From contig JAVIAB010000024.1 in assembly GCA_032433765.1 (NCBI GenBank), positions 17,210,648-17,274,647 on the forward strand: DNA of 64,000 nucleotides. Reading direction: 5' to 3'. Below are positions 54,367 to 64,000 of this stretch, piece by piece. Source of the DNA: Megaustenia siamemsis. Its lineage: Eukaryota > Mollusca > Gastropoda > Stylommatophora > Ariophantidae. The notes beneath the pieces were generated by a model that had not been told where the DNA came from, did no database searches, and saw nothing but the letters and a program-made list of their open reading frames with translations. Position 1 is the first letter of the stretch; the number at the start of each line of letters is the position of its first letter. The position numbers and the translations under genes are program-made.

Positions 54367-54807
54367 CTACGCATGTCGTTGGAGTCGACTATGGAGGTTG
54401 CAAATAATGTCTTCGCCGGTGCTAAGGTTTTCGTGCATCCGAGCTGAAACCAGCTCCAGTGCTTTCGCTAGTGTGGGACGAGCGTGCCGAACAAGGTGCC
54501 AAGAAGCAGGTTGTGCAATGAAGATGATCTGTCGACTAGACCAAACATTGTAGTTTGGTGTACGATTTGATGTCTGGTCCCGAACTTTGATGTTCCGCAT
54601 TGACAACACCGTTCCTGAAAATCTTATCAAGAATCTCTCTTCCCCCACCCGGCCTCCAAACAAACCACAGAGGCACGTGTTTCGTCCATTTAGCTTCTTT
54701 ATACTCAACTTGATAAGTTGGCGGGGGCCCACATAGGTCTTCACTCCCAGATGTACCTCCAGCTGCATGCTACAATCACGAGGACACGTGCGTGAAACAC
54801 ATCGCAA
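54367..54807 (-). CDS. unidentified coding-like frame, possible last exon
   Basis: A 146-codon frame without stops that ends at TAG (54369-54367). It has no repeat structure and looks coding: varied amino-acid use, mixed third positions and sensible hydrophobic patterning. Readable parts are MQLEVHLGVKTYVGPRQLIK, NTCLCGLFGGRVGEERFLIR, FSGTVLSMRNIKVRDQTSNR, VIFIAQ-like IIFIAQPASWHLVRHARPTL and AKALELVSARMHENLSTGED. The first 13 codons may be intronic: GATTGTAG just before CATGCAG (boundary at 54769/54770) fits a splice acceptor, and Met14 follows at once. Further exons would lie to the right on this strand; I found none. I do not recognise the family. It could be a host-gene exon, a decayed gene or a transposon ORF. 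Opposed SINE-3 copies lie on both sides. Confidence 0.5.
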   Translation of the reverse strand: MRCVSRTCPRDCSMQLEVHLGVKTYVGPRQLIKLSIKKLNGRNTCLCGLFGGRVGEERFLIRFSGTVLSMRNIKVRDQTSNRTPNYNVWSSRQIIFIAQPASWHLVRHARPTLAKALELVSARMHENLSTGEDIICNLHSRLQRHA

Positions 54808-54825
54808 ATGATAGCTATCTTATTA

Positions 54826-55035
54826 GGTAGCTGAGTTGGCCGTGTGTTCTGGCGTTTGTTTCTCGTGGCAAGGCGCTGTGCTGGGGAGTACGGGTTCGAT
54901 CCCGCTTCATCTATTTTTTTTTTTCTGTTGATTTTTTCCCGAGTGTTGTAAACATACACCTTTCTCTGAAATGATTCCCTGAGCTAGAGCCTCGGAAGCT
55001 TCCCTCCATAATGTTCATTTATTTGTGTACCCTGA
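54826..55035 (+). mobile_element. SINE-3 copy
   Basis: Best SINE-3: A box TAGCTGAGTTGG, head CGTGGCAAGGCGCTGTGC, B box GGGTTCGATCCC, body with a T-rich run, GAGTGTTGTAAACATACACC, CTCGGAAGCTTCCCTCCATA, ATTCATTTATT. Both boxes fit the polymerase III consensus. Confidence 0.85.
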
Positions 55036-55189
55036 ACCTGAAAGCGCGCGAAGCGTCGTCACTGAATCAACCTATATTAGTTCAAACTGTAGCCTGTACA
55101 ACAACTCCTGCTCATATCTATTGTCCACAACTAGACATAGCGCGGGCCACCCTCGCATGTTACAATGAAGGGGCCTAGCGTGCCACCAG

Positions 55190-55375
55190 GGAAAAAAGTG
55201 GCCAGCGAATCAAGAGCGTCTGCGTGTACCAAGATCGGTGAACCACAACGACCTAATCCCTACCCATTCTACAACGCGGTGCCTCTAGTAACAGACTATC
55301 CTGGCCAAGTGAGTAGTGGTCGAGTGAGAAGGTGTATCCACAAACGCCATGCTAAAGTCTAAAAGACCCAACTAT
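55190..55375 (+). mobile_element. DR-1 fragment
   Basis: AAAAAGTGGCCAGCGAATCA, CAAGATCGGTGAACCACAAC, GCGGTGCCTCTAGTAACAGA, GGCCAAGTGAGTAG, GCCATGCTAAAGTC. Covers the 5' two-thirds of DR-1. Confidence 0.7.
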
Positions 55376-55854
55376 TGCAATGTAATCAACATCCACACCA
55401 ACTTAAAGCCTGTTTAATGGGTCGGACAATGAAGATGTCTCAACAGCAGTTAAGTGAACGCGAGGAAAAACAGAAACACACCAATCTTCCACAACTCTTC
55501 ATTAAGGCTCTTGACATTCCGTATTGGAACGTTCAGATTCCACTTAAACACGATCACGTGAAAGGATCCGCTCATTCTACGTCTAACATTTGTTGTGATA
55601 TTAATACGATCGATGTACACCCTGGCAACGATGGTCGTATGTGATAAAGCTTTGGATGCGTTGGTCGGATATCGTGTGTGTGTCGTTTCATTTCGTATTT
55701 TTTACTCCAAAAATACTGTTTTCTTCTACTTCTTCCAATCCTTGATTACAGATTGACGAAGAAGCCAGTAGGTTGATACGCATGTACCATCCTGTAGGTT
55801 AATAAGAACGTTCCATTTCCTTCATCTTCTTCAACGTCCCCCACAATGTTGGCG
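55376..55854. other. no gene recognised
   Basis: Holds an 89-codon plus-strand frame (55375-55644, including QLFIKALDIPYWNVQIPLKH) of unknown meaning. No repeat homology seen. Confidence 0.4.
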
Positions 55855-55960
55855 TGGATTCGTTGGGTCGCTAGTTTACCATAAGCTGCTATATCTGCGC
55901 CGTTCGACCCGAACACATCCGTCTTTGGCATGGATACATTTCTAATCTTTGCACCGACAG
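55855..55960 (-). mobile_element. DR-1 fragment (3' part)
   Basis: CTGCTATATCTGCGCCGTTC, GACCCGAACACATCCGTCTT and TGGCATGGATAC read as DR-1 on the minus strand. Confidence 0.55.
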
Positions 55961-55997
55961 CGACAATTTCTTGGACTGCTCTTTTTGACTTTTAACT

Positions 55998-56220
55998 CAT
56001 CATCATCGAGTGCCTTCACCGCAACGACGGTTGGCTAACATGGAGCGCCATTCTGGCGTGTTTCTTGCTTTGATGGTGCAGGTTGTCATATGCTAATTTG
56101 TCCATCTTTTGATGTTACTCGCCCATGTTAGTCTTGGTCTGCCTCTTTTACCTTGTATTTTCCCCTCCAGGATTACTTTTAGTAGGCTGTTGTGTCTTTT
56201 AACATGGCCCAAAAATCGCA
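55998..56220 (-). mobile_element. LINE-b 3' fragment with target-site duplication
   Basis: 223 bp of LINE-b tail (plus strand CATCATCATCGAGTGCC to CATGGCCCAAAAATCGCA). TTGACTTTTAACT flanks it at 55985-55997 and 56221-56233. It fixes the LINE-b 3' end as GATGATGA repeats. Confidence 0.9.
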
Positions 56221-56360
56221 TTGACTTTTAACTGTCAAGGGTTATTTACCGTGCACATATTGCACACGGGGATTCATGTTTTTCTGAGAGGACTAGAATC
56301 AGATCTTACTACCTTGAGACCAAGAGAGGGTAATTCCTACTGATTCGAACAGAAAAATTC

Positions 56361-56432
56361 CCACAACCTATGACAGGATACGAACCCGGAATCTTCTGGA
56401 CTACACGTTACCTCTAGACCACCCAATCCCCA
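56361..56432 (-). mobile_element. tRNA-like SINE head
   Basis: Minus strand: GGGATTGGGTGGTCTAGAGG then TTCCGGGTTCGTATCCTG. A/B-box pair similar to 41698-41762. The body downstream (to about 56290) is not assigned. Confidence 0.5.
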
Positions 56433-56585
56433 TTATAAGTTTGACTATTTTGTACAGTCAATGGCTCCACCGTCGCAGAGTTCCCTATGTCTGACACACA
56501 CGTCCCATCTCTGTTTCCATTATCTCCACCAGGTTATCCTTCATTGATCCCTCTTTCGTCTTCCCTCTGGAGTCCAATCAAGTAT

Positions 56586-56755
56586 CATCATCATCAGGTA
56601 CCATCCCTCCACAACGTTTCATCTAGACAGTTATTTATCATTTCTGTTGTTGACCTTCTGCCAAACCATTATCTTCAGCTGTCTGGTATCTTTTTTCTTT
56701 GCTTCCCTCTGTCTCTTCGTCCCTCAATTTTCCCAGCTGTCACAATATATTCCAG
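56586..56755 (-). mobile_element. LINE-c 3' fragment, short
   Basis: CATCATCATCAGGTACC, CAGTTATTTATCATTTCTGT, TCTGCCAAACCATTATCTTC, AGCTGTCTGGTATC: the terminal 170 bp of LINE-c. Confidence 0.75.
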
Positions 56756-56765
56756 CTGTCTGAGT

Positions 56766-57030
56766 TGTGCTGTGGTTTGCAGTATAACAGTGATATTTGC
56801 GCCTTTCGGCCCAATTCAACTTCACCATGATATTTTTGGGTACCGGGTTGTCTTCCCTCTTCGATCCCTACTCGCTTGGCCAGAATAGACAGGTTAGTCT
56901 GTTACTAGAGGCACCGCGGAGAGGTGGAGCAGGGTCTCGATGGTTCTGGTCACCGATCCTGGCGCAAGCCATCAGCTGTGGGTCGCTGACAAATTCCAGC
57001 TCCGCTGCTGTGAGGCGCGCCTTCGCCACC
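56766..57030 (-). mobile_element. DR-1 copy without array (reference copy)
   Basis: Plain minus-strand copy useful as reference: TGGTTTGCAGTATAACAGTG, GCGCCTTTCGGCCCAATTCA, GGGTACCGGGTTGTCTTCCC, TCTTCGATCCCTACTCGCTT, GGCCAGAATAGACAGGTTAG, TCTGTTACTAGAGGCACCGC, GGTTCTGGTCACCGATCCTG, CGCTGACAAATTCCAGCTCC, TGAGGCGCGCC. Each segment amplified elsewhere is single here. Confidence 0.85.
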
Positions 57031-57779
57031 CCATAGACATTTGACCGTCACGACAGTGAGCTCATCACTTACACCGTATCACCGCTTCTTCACTACCGTG
57101 TGTGAACAATACTAACTTCAGTGAGCTGCTTGGTATCAATGTTTCTGGTTCGGTACCTCCGACTTCAGCACATGTTATTCAGCCGAAGTGTACTCTTCCC
57201 CTCTCCCTGAGGATATGCCTTCACCTTTATTTTGTTTGTTGTCCCACCCTGCTACCCGCTGCGGCTGAAACCCAACCTCCCGCAAGTTTACAGGAGCGTC
57301 CACCAAATGTAGATGAGCTCAAGGTTTAGGTAGATAGGTACAAATGAGTTTAGTCAATTCATTCTTCTCGGAACTTAGGACAGAAACCATAACTCTTCAT
57401 GTCTGACGATTCACAGCTAGGTTGTGTAGGGACTTGTTTTGTTCTTACGCGCGTAGTTAATTAAGCTCTTTCTGTTAATTGTTCTTCTTAAGAGTTGCTT
57501 TTGGCCTTCCTTGTTTTCTCATAGATACAGACACACTAACTGTCAGATTTATATACATGAAACATTACTTCATAATAAAGCGCCTAATGTGTTTATAATA
57601 TTGTATGAATTTATATCTCTGATTGGTCATGGGAAGAAATGTTTAAGCAAAAATTGCCCTCTCATGCTCCCAGTGTTAAGAAAAGGTTCTTTTTTTTTCT
57701 TCGTCTTCTTCGTATTTTGCTGTGGTGGACTGGCGACTACTCTTCATCGTCAACTTTAACAAGGACGCCAAAAGACCGC
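57031..57779. other. no gene seen
   Basis: Unique sequence. TTCTGGTTCGGTACCTCCGA at 57140-57165 is faintly DR-1-like. Confidence 0.4.
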
Positions 57780-59470
57780 AGGTGCGTTCTTTGTGGTTTA
57801 CAGTAAAATACAGTATCTGCTACTTTGAGCCAAAGACATCCAACTTCAGCATGCCATAATGGTAGGCTATCTTCCTTCTTCGATCATTAACCGTTTCACG
57901 AGACTAGTTTGTTGCCAGGCTATCTTCCTTCTTCGATCATTAACCGCTACACGGGACTAGTTTGTTGCTAAGCTATCTTCCTTCTTCGATCATTAACCGC
58001 TACACGGGACTAGTTTGTTGCCAGGCTATCTTCCTTCTTCGATCATTAACCGTTTCACGAGACTAGTTTGTTGCTAAGGTATCTTCCTTCTTCGATCATT
58101 AACCGTTTCACGAGACTAGTTTGTTGCCAGGCTATCTTCCTTCTTCGATCATTAACCGTTTCACGAGACTAGTTTGTTGCCAAGCTATCTTCCTTCTTCG
58201 ATCATTAACCGCTACACGAGACTAGTTTGTTGCTAAGCTATCTTCCTTCTTCGATCATTAACCGCTACACGAGACTAGTTTGTTGCTAAGCTATCTTCCT
58301 TCTTCGATCATTAACCGCTACACGGGACTAGTTTGTTGCTAAGCTATCTTCCTTCTTCGATCATTAACCGCTACACGAGACTAGTTTGTTGCCAGGCTAA
58401 CTTCCTTCTTCGATCATTAACCGCTACACGGGACTAGTTTGTTGCTAAGCTATCTTCCTTCTTCGATCATTAACCGCCACACGAGACTAGTTTGTTGCCA
58501 AGCTATCTTCCTTCTTCGATCATTAACCGCTACACGGGACTAGTTTGTTGCCAAGCTATCTTCCTTCTTCGATCATTAACCGTTTCACGAGACTAGTTTG
58601 TTGCCAAGCTATCTTCCTTCTTCGATCATTAACCGCTACACGGGACTAGTTTGTTGCTAAGCTATCTTCCTTCTTCGATCATTAACCGCCACACGAGACT
58701 AGTTTGTTGCCAAGCTATCTTCCTTCTTCGATCATTAACCGCTACACGGGACTAGTTTGTTGCTAAGCTATCTTCCTTCTTCGATCATTAACCGCTACAC
58801 GAGACTAGTTTGTTGCCAAGCTATCTTCCTTCTTCGATCATTAACCGCTACACGGGACTAGTTTGTTGCTAAGCTATCTTCCTTCTTCGATCATTAACCG
58901 CTACACGAGACTAGTTTGTTGCTAAACTATCTTCCTTATTCGATCATTAACCGCTACACGAGACTAGTTTGTTGCCAGGCTATCTTCCTTCTTCGATCAT
59001 TAACGCTACACGAGACTAGTTTGTTGCTAAGCTATTTTCCTTCTTCGATCATTAACCGCTACACGAGACTAGTTTGTTGCTAAGCTATCTTCCTTCTTCG
59101 ATCATTAACCGCTACACGAGACTAGTTTGTTGCCAGGCTATCTTCCTTCTTCGATCATTAACCGCTACACGAGACTAGTTTGTTGCTAAGCTATCTTCCT
59201 TCTTCGATCATTAACCGCTACACGAGACTGGTTTGTTGCTAAGCTATCTTCCTTCTTCGATCATTAACCGCTACACGAGACTAGTTTGTTGCTAAGCTAT
59301 CTTCCTTCTTCGATCATTAACCGCTACACGAGACTAGTTTGTTGCTTGGTCCGTTACGTCGAGGAGCACACACACACAAGAAAATAATTGTAGCCAATTC
59401 TCGTTCACCGATCAAAGTCAACTTTGAGTCTTTGACGACTTTCAACCCTGGCACTGTCTGGGATCTTGAG
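57780..59470 (-). mobile_element. DR-1 copy carrying a 53-bp minisatellite
   Basis: Left flank reads as DR-1 3' part (TGTGGTTTACAGTAAAATAC, TTTGAGCCAAAGACATCCAA, CTTCAGCATGCCATAATGGT). The array follows, and the right flank reads as its 5' part (CTCGTTCACCGATCAAAGTC, then GACGACTTTCAACCC). The array unit corresponds to the segment between the GGGTACCGGG-like and GTTACTAGAGG-like points of the reference copy at 56766-57030. Confidence 0.75.
57864..59345. repeat. 53-bp minisatellite, 28 copies
   Basis: GGCTATCTTCCTTCTTCGAT, CATTAACCGCTACACGAGAC, TAGTTTGTTGCTA. Variants are CCGTTTCACG/CCGCTACACG/CCGCCACACG, GAGAC/GGGAC, and CCAGG/CTAAG/CCAAG. One unit (near 59005) lacks a base. Confidence 0.97.
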
Positions 59471-59788
59471 CCAAATAGAAGGGTACAGGGTTCCAGTTCA
59501 AAAAAAAAAATAAAATAAAATAAATAAATTAGACATGCCCTGAACAGGTCTACTAGGAGTTAATAGACTATACAAATTGAAAATGTAAAGAAGGTGAAGA
59601 TATGACTTGAGTTAGCCACTAAGAGTTAATATGGAAATATTCACTAAAATTTTATAAAGAAAGTGAGGGAAATTATTTGCGCTGGTCATCTAAGAATTAA
59701 CAGATGCTAACTAAAACTGTTTTAAAAAATGACTAATAACAATTAAAAGTCATTGTATAACTAAAATTAGTCTTCAGTTTTGTTGATA
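59471..59788. other. no gene seen
   Basis: AT-rich sequence with an A-rich run at 59500-59530. Confidence 0.5.
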
Positions 59789-60170
59789 GAAAGGTTAAAG
59801 AAAAAATACTCTGTGAGGATAGATACAGAGATGAAACAGTCAGAGGGGGCAAATAGAAAGGTTAAAGAAAAAATGCTACGTGAAGATAGATACAGAGATG
59901 AAACAGTCAGAGGGGGCAAATAGAAAGGTTAAAGAAAAAATACTCTGTGAGGATAGATACAGAGATGAAACAGTCAGAGGGAGCAAATAGAAAGGTTAAA
60001 GAAAAAAAATACTATGTGAAGATAGATACAGAGATGAAACAGTCAGAGGGAAGGTTAAAGAAAAAAAATACTCTGTGAAGATAGATACAGAGATTAAATA
60101 GTCAGAGAGGGCAAATAGAAAGGCTAAAGAAAAAATACTCTGGAAAGATAGATACAGAGATGTAGGAGAT
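59789..60170. repeat. 67-bp minisatellite, about 6 copies
   Basis: Units start GAAAGGTTAAAGAAAAAATA at 59789, 59856, 59923 and 59990, then two shortened or diverged units. Confidence 0.95.
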
Positions 60171-60174
60171 AAGG

Positions 60175-60275
60175 AAAGAACTTGAGAAAATGGCACAAAT
60201 CAAGGCGGCATTGAAAATGTTTGTTGAAAAATATGTGCTCCGTGGCAAGTTGAAAGGAAGAAAAAAAAAACTGTA
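60175..60275 (+). mobile_element. LINE-f fragment (extreme 3' end)
   Basis: The frame gives RELEKMAQIKAALKMFVEKY then VLRGKLKGRKKK, matching the ...MARNRTTWKVFVEDLSST... end of 39965-40295. Confidence 0.6.
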
Positions 60276-60589
60276 AAGAAATTCAGGACATATCATTAGA
60301 TGGTAACTAAGTGTTAATTAAAAAAATACTAAACACAACATTATGAAGAAAACTTGATATTCATAGAAATGGTCAATAGGAGAAAACTCGGTATTCTTCT
60401 AGACGCCTTGTCTATTGTTACCGTACTTTCTTCAAGGATATGAAAACCTGAAGGATTTAAGAGCAACACTATATAAGCTCTGTCTGGGATGCAGAAGGCC
60501 ATTTTTTTAGAGCAGTTTGGTTTTGTGTTTACATTTCTTTATTTTAGAACAGTTTTTGCCTATCGTGTTATCTTTGCATATTTTTTGTT
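60276..60589. other. no gene seen
   Basis: AT-rich unique sequence. Confidence 0.5.
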
Positions 60590-60665
60590 CTATATCTGAT
60601 GAAGGATTTTGCCGAGACGTTGTCATTATTGTTTGTCTCGTCTCTCTACTAATTTAGCTGCTAGA
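60590..60665 (+). mobile_element. PLE-like core motif
   Basis: ATCTGATGAAGGATTTTGCC then GAGACGTTGTCATTATTG. CTGATGA is an exact hammerhead core strand; the second strand has GAGAC where GAAAC is expected. Confidence 0.5.
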
Positions 60666-60803
60666 TACAATTGTATGTTTGTCTCACATGTACCTGGAAT
60701 GCAGAAATGTGATTCCATCTAAACTGTTTCCTGGAAATATAGAGATTAGAGATAGGCAGATGGCAAGGGAGAGTGGAAATCTATACCAGTCACAGAGAAG
60801 TAT

Positions 60804-61144
60804 TCTTCTTCTTCCTCTCTTTTCTTCCTCATTTACCTTTCAGCGTCGAGAGGAGATATAATTTGCGGCCCTTTGCTCTATTTGTTCGCCTCTGTTGCTG
60901 TTATGTTTCCTAGGGTTTCCAATATTACTTCAATCCATCTTTTTTCGTGGTAGGCCTTTTGGTCTGGTATTCCCGCAACGTCTATTGAAGGCTCGCTGTG
61001 TTGTGTTTTGATCTTTCTGCCCTGTCACGTACGTGGCCAAACCATTTTATCTTTTGTTTCTTTATATATTCTACGGCTGGCGTTATTCCTAGATTTTTTC
61101 TAGGTTCTTCATGTCTGATCTATCTCTCAGGCTGTTTCATGTCA
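60804..61144 (-). mobile_element. LINE-a 3' fragment
   Basis: Matches 43467-43857 along its length (CAGCGTCGAGAGGAGATATA, TTGCTCTATTTGTTCGCCTC, CTGCCCTGTCACG, CTCTCAGGCTGTTTCATGTC), starting from the TTC-rich tail. No clear target-site duplication. Confidence 0.8.
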
Positions 61145-61452
61145 AAGGGAGTATGACGTGGAGGTCTAACCAGTCATCACAGCCATCCAGTGATTGTAAT
61201 GAAGTAAGGTCAGACTTGGACTTTAGAAACTAGAAAATATAGAACATTTAAAAAGATAAACTTAAAGGAAATTAAATATATCAAATGCACACTATAGGAT
61301 TCAACCCGAAAGACAAAACTAGGAGCAAAGAAATGGGATGATGAGAGGGGTCATACCCGCAGTTGAAAATACAATTGGACAGGAAATAAAATAGTTTGGT
61401 CATGAGCACAAAAACCCGATCCAGACATCAATTTTAAAAATACACATATGCC

Positions 61453-61454
<2 letters not shown>
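61145..61454. other. no gene seen
   Basis: Unique sequence. Confidence 0.5.

Positions 61455-61501
<47 letters not shown>
61455..61501. repeat. (GA)n microsatellite
   Basis: About 23 GA units. Confidence 0.97.
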
Positions 61502-61504
<3 letters not shown>

Positions 61505-61599
61505 ACATTTATATTTTAAGAAGAATAAGATTGAAAAAAACTATGCAAATAGAAATTTGAAAAAATGAACGTAAGCAACGGTGTGAAAATGAGTCTCGT

Positions 61600-61685
61600 A
61601 TGTGTGTGTGAGTGAGTGAGTGAGTGAGTGAGTGAATGAGTGAGTGAGTGAGTGAGTGAGTGAGTGAGTGAGTGAGTGAGTGAGA
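61600..61685. repeat. (TGAG)n microsatellite
   Basis: About 20 TGAG units after a short GT run, with one GAATGAG interruption. Confidence 0.97.
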
Positions 61686-62199
61686 GAGTAGAGAGAATGA
61701 TTAGACGAAAATAAAAAGTATTGAAATGCTCACAATAAACTGTCACGGCAGTACCAAAATTGATCGTCTGTGATATTGAACTTTGCACATGATATGTTAC
61801 ATATATAATCAAATGTAAGTATAGAAACACTAAACAGCAAATAGCCTACACGGTACATGCCTTCAGCAGAATAACAAATACAGGTTGATAATCTACACCA
61901 CTGTACTGCATGACGGGATATTGAACTTTGGACATGCGCGGGGCCACCATAAACCGGAAGCTAGTCGAAGGAAAAAAAAAACAGTCACGAAATGAAAAGT
62001 CACGCGAACACTATCACGAAAAGAAAGTCACGAACGTTTGAATCAATGTTGCATCGTCAAGAATAAATTTGAAAAAAAAACACATTGTAAATAAACAAAC
62101 ACATCAATTAAATTTAAATATACATGTTTACTCATCAGCTATCAGGCACATAAAGCTGCTCGTTAAGGTGTGCGTATGTGTGAGTTCTTAAATGTTATG
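61686..62199. other. no gene seen
   Basis: AT-rich sequence with two A-rich runs (61971-61981 and 62071-62080). Confidence 0.5.
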
Positions 62200-62628
62200 T
62201 AGAGCCAGTCTTAACATATTGTTGTAAATCACAGACAATAAGACAACAGACAAGAAAATCACTGGAGGCTATAGAAATGTTGCTTTAGAGAAGAATATTA
62301 AGAATACCATGGACAGCTAAGAAGAGTAATGAAAGCGTTCTGAAAGAGGTCAAAGCAAAGAGAGAACTAAATTAGGAAGAACCAATCATCATTTTTAGGC
62401 CATGTAATGAGAAGGGAACAGTTGGAATATAATGTAACAACTGGGAAAATTGAGGGGCAAAGAAAGAGGGAAGCAAAGAGAAAAGATACCAGACAGCTTA
62501 AGAGAATGACTTGACAAAAGGTCAACATCAGAAATGATAAATAACTGTCGAGATCGAAAGTTGTGGAGAGACATGACCACCTGCGCCAGCAGGCCCGGTA
62601 TTTAATGATGATGATGATGATGATGATG
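62200..62628 (+). mobile_element. LINE-c 3' fragment
   Basis: Plus-strand LINE-c: AGCCAGTCTTAACATATTGT, ACAACAGACAAGAAAATCAC, then frames giving RRILRIPWTAKKSNESVLKE, VKAKRELN, FLGHVMRREQLEYNVTTGKI and EMINNCRDRKLWRDMTTCAS. It ends in a GATGATGAT tail (62604-62628). Confidence 0.85.
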
Positions 62629-62789
62629 TGTATTAGAGAGAGAATGAGAGAGAGGGAAACAGAGAGAGAAAAAAGCAGTGTGACCTGCTCGTGCGAGCCT
62701 TGGAAGGGCAACACTACAGATAATGGATGGACTACAGTAAAGGGGAGTCCCATCATCAACTATTGTTGGGTAATGAAGGGCGAAGAGCC

Positions 62790-63435
62790 CAGTTTTCTTC
62801 CTCGCTGCCTTTTCTTCCCAGAAAATATCTACAACACCAAGAATGGGGAGCCCAGTTTTCTTCCTCGCTGCCCTTCCTTCCCAGAGAATATCTACAACAC
62901 CAAAAATAGGGAAGTCAGTTTTCTTCCTCGCTGCCTTTTCGTCTCAGAGAATTTCTACAACGCCAAGAGCGGGTAGGTCAGTTTTCTTTCTCGCTGCCTT
63001 TTCTTCCCAGAAAATATCTACAACACCAAGAATGGGGAGCCCAGTTTTCTTCCTCGCTGCCTTTCCTTTCCAGAGAATATCTACAACACCAAGAATGTGG
63101 AGCCCAGTTTTCTTCCAAGCTACCTTTCCTTCCCAGAGAATACAACGCCAAGAATGGGGAGGTCAGTTTTCTTCCTCGTTGCCTTTCCTTCCCAGAGAAT
63201 ATCTACAACACCAAGAATAGGGAGGTCAGTTTTCTTCCTCGCTGCCTTTCCTTCCCAGAGAATATCTACAACACCAAGAATAGGGAGGTCAGTTTTCTTC
63301 CTCGATGCCTTTCCTTCCCAGAGAATATCTACAACTCCAAGAATGGGGAAGTCAGTTTTCTTCCTCGATGCCTTTCCTTCCCAGAGAATACAACTCCAAG
63401 AATGGGGAGGTCAGTTTTCTTCCTCGCTGCCTTTT
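62790..63435. repeat. 63-bp minisatellite, about 10 copies
   Basis: CAGTTTTCTTCCTCGCTGCC units. The period is a multiple of three, so three plus-strand frames of 60-137 codons run through it with a 21-residue period. Two units lack six bases (GAGAATACAAC). Confidence 0.95.
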
Positions 63436-63446
63436 CTCCTCCACAG

Positions 63447-63645
63447 GAGTACAGGAGATGGGAATCGATCCCGACAGATAGTTCTTAGGTTCACCCAGCC
63501 TTAAATAGGTACCCCATTTTTTGTCTGGAAAAGTAGATCGGCCTGACTTAATACCTTCACCTTTAAAATGTGCCAGTGGTAACTGAAAGAATTGGGCACT
63601 ATATTCCCGATAAGCCCCAACGAGTGAAGGGAACTGCTACTATTT
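63447..63645 (+). mobile_element. diverged SINE-1 relative
   Basis: GGGAATCGATCCCGACAGAT, GGTTCACCCAGCCTTAAATA, GGTACCCCATTTTTTGTCTG, GTGCCAGTGGTAACTGAAAG, AACGAGTGAAGGGAACTGCT. It follows the SINE-1 body order but belongs to another subfamily, closer to 37850-37985. Confidence 0.6.
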
Positions 63646-63679
63646 AACTTGTTAAAAACATCTCAAACAAATTCAATCT

Positions 63680-64000
63680 ATAAAGGTGCATGTGTGCATA
63701 TCTATGTTAGTCATATCTCATATCTTTGTGTGCATGTCTATGTTATTCATATCTCATATCTTTGTGTGCATGTCTATGTTAGTCATATCTCATATCTTTG
63801 TGTGTTCATGTCTATGTTAGTTATATCTCATATCTTTGTGTGCATGTCTATGTTAGTCATATCTCATATCTTTGTGTGCATGTCTATGTTAGTCATATTT
63901 CATATTTTTGTGTGCATGTCTATGTTAGTCATATCTCATATCTTTGTGTGCATGTCTATGTTAGTCATATCTCATATCTTTATGTGTGCATGCCTATGTT
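63680..64000. repeat. 36-bp minisatellite running off the window
   Basis: TCATATCTCATATCTTTGTG plus TGCATGTCTATGTTAG, nearly nine copies, continuing past 64000. Confidence 0.95.

Noticed and set aside
54741..54959. 72-codon minus-strand frame next to the unidentified CDS
   Set aside because: Spans the SINE-3 copy and is in another frame than the CDS; not an extension of it.
62563..63504. Plus-strand frames of 125-137 codons with a 21-residue repeat
   Set aside because: 63-bp minisatellite; three overlapping frames, low-complexity product.

Overview
The window looks like gene-poor, repeat-dominated nuclear DNA from an animal, most likely an invertebrate and plausibly a mollusc. That assignment is an inference from the mix of tRNA-derived SINEs, 5'-truncated non-LTR retrotransposon (LINE) tails, Penelope-like motifs, hAT and mariner-type terminal repeats, and long minisatellites; no taxon-diagnostic gene is present. 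There are no operons, ribosome binding sites or bacterial genes. I see one open frame that reads like genuine coding sequence (minus strand, 54367-54807, unidentified). Nearly all other long frames are tandem repeats or retrotransposon remnants.

Family names used here are my own. SINE-1 (about 255 bp), SINE-2 (about 315 bp, poly-A tail) and SINE-3 (about 210 bp) carry RNA polymerase III A and B boxes. LINE-a to LINE-f are six sets of 3' fragments of non-LTR retrotransposons, told apart by their C-terminal protein and their 3' tail (GAA, GAT or GATA repeats). DR-1 is an unclassified dispersed element of about 400 bp. 'PLE-like' marks a recurrent stretch of about 100 bp whose core resembles the hammerhead-type motif described for Penelope-like elements.

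Layout. 1-18 kb: short minisatellites, LINE and SINE fragments, a hAT-type MITE (11.2 kb) and a LINE reverse-transcriptase fragment with a YADD box (14.1-15.3 kb). 19-21 kb: two inverted DR-1 copies, one carrying forty 23-bp repeats. 21-31 kb: LINE-e, LINE-b and LINE-d fragments, several with visible target-site duplications. 31-36 kb: a run of unrelated minisatellites (52, 55, 31, 28 and 45 bp units). 36-42 kb: a CpG-richer LTR-like or promoter-like block, a mariner-like terminus, SINE-1 copies, and an 805-bp identical duplication that ends inside a SINE-1. 42-46 kb: DR-1 copies, one split by a LINE-a insertion. 45.6-50 kb: a 21-bp array and a 3.2-kb 44-bp array. 50-57 kb: LINE-b, DR-1 with a 20-bp array, paired PLE-like repeats, the unidentified coding frame between two SINE-3 copies, and more fragments. 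57.8-59.5 kb: DR-1 carrying 28 copies of a 53-bp unit. 59.8-64 kb: further minisatellites (67, 63 and 36 bp units) and LINE tails.

The strongest pattern is that three of the large minisatellites (23, 53 and 20 bp units) each lie inside a separate DR-1 copy and are amplifications of DR-1's own sequence, and other DR-1 copies carry two-copy duplications that look like early stages. By my rough sum, minisatellites fill about 11-12 kb of the 64 kb. All alignments were made by eye, so boundaries of diverged elements are good to about 10-30 bp.
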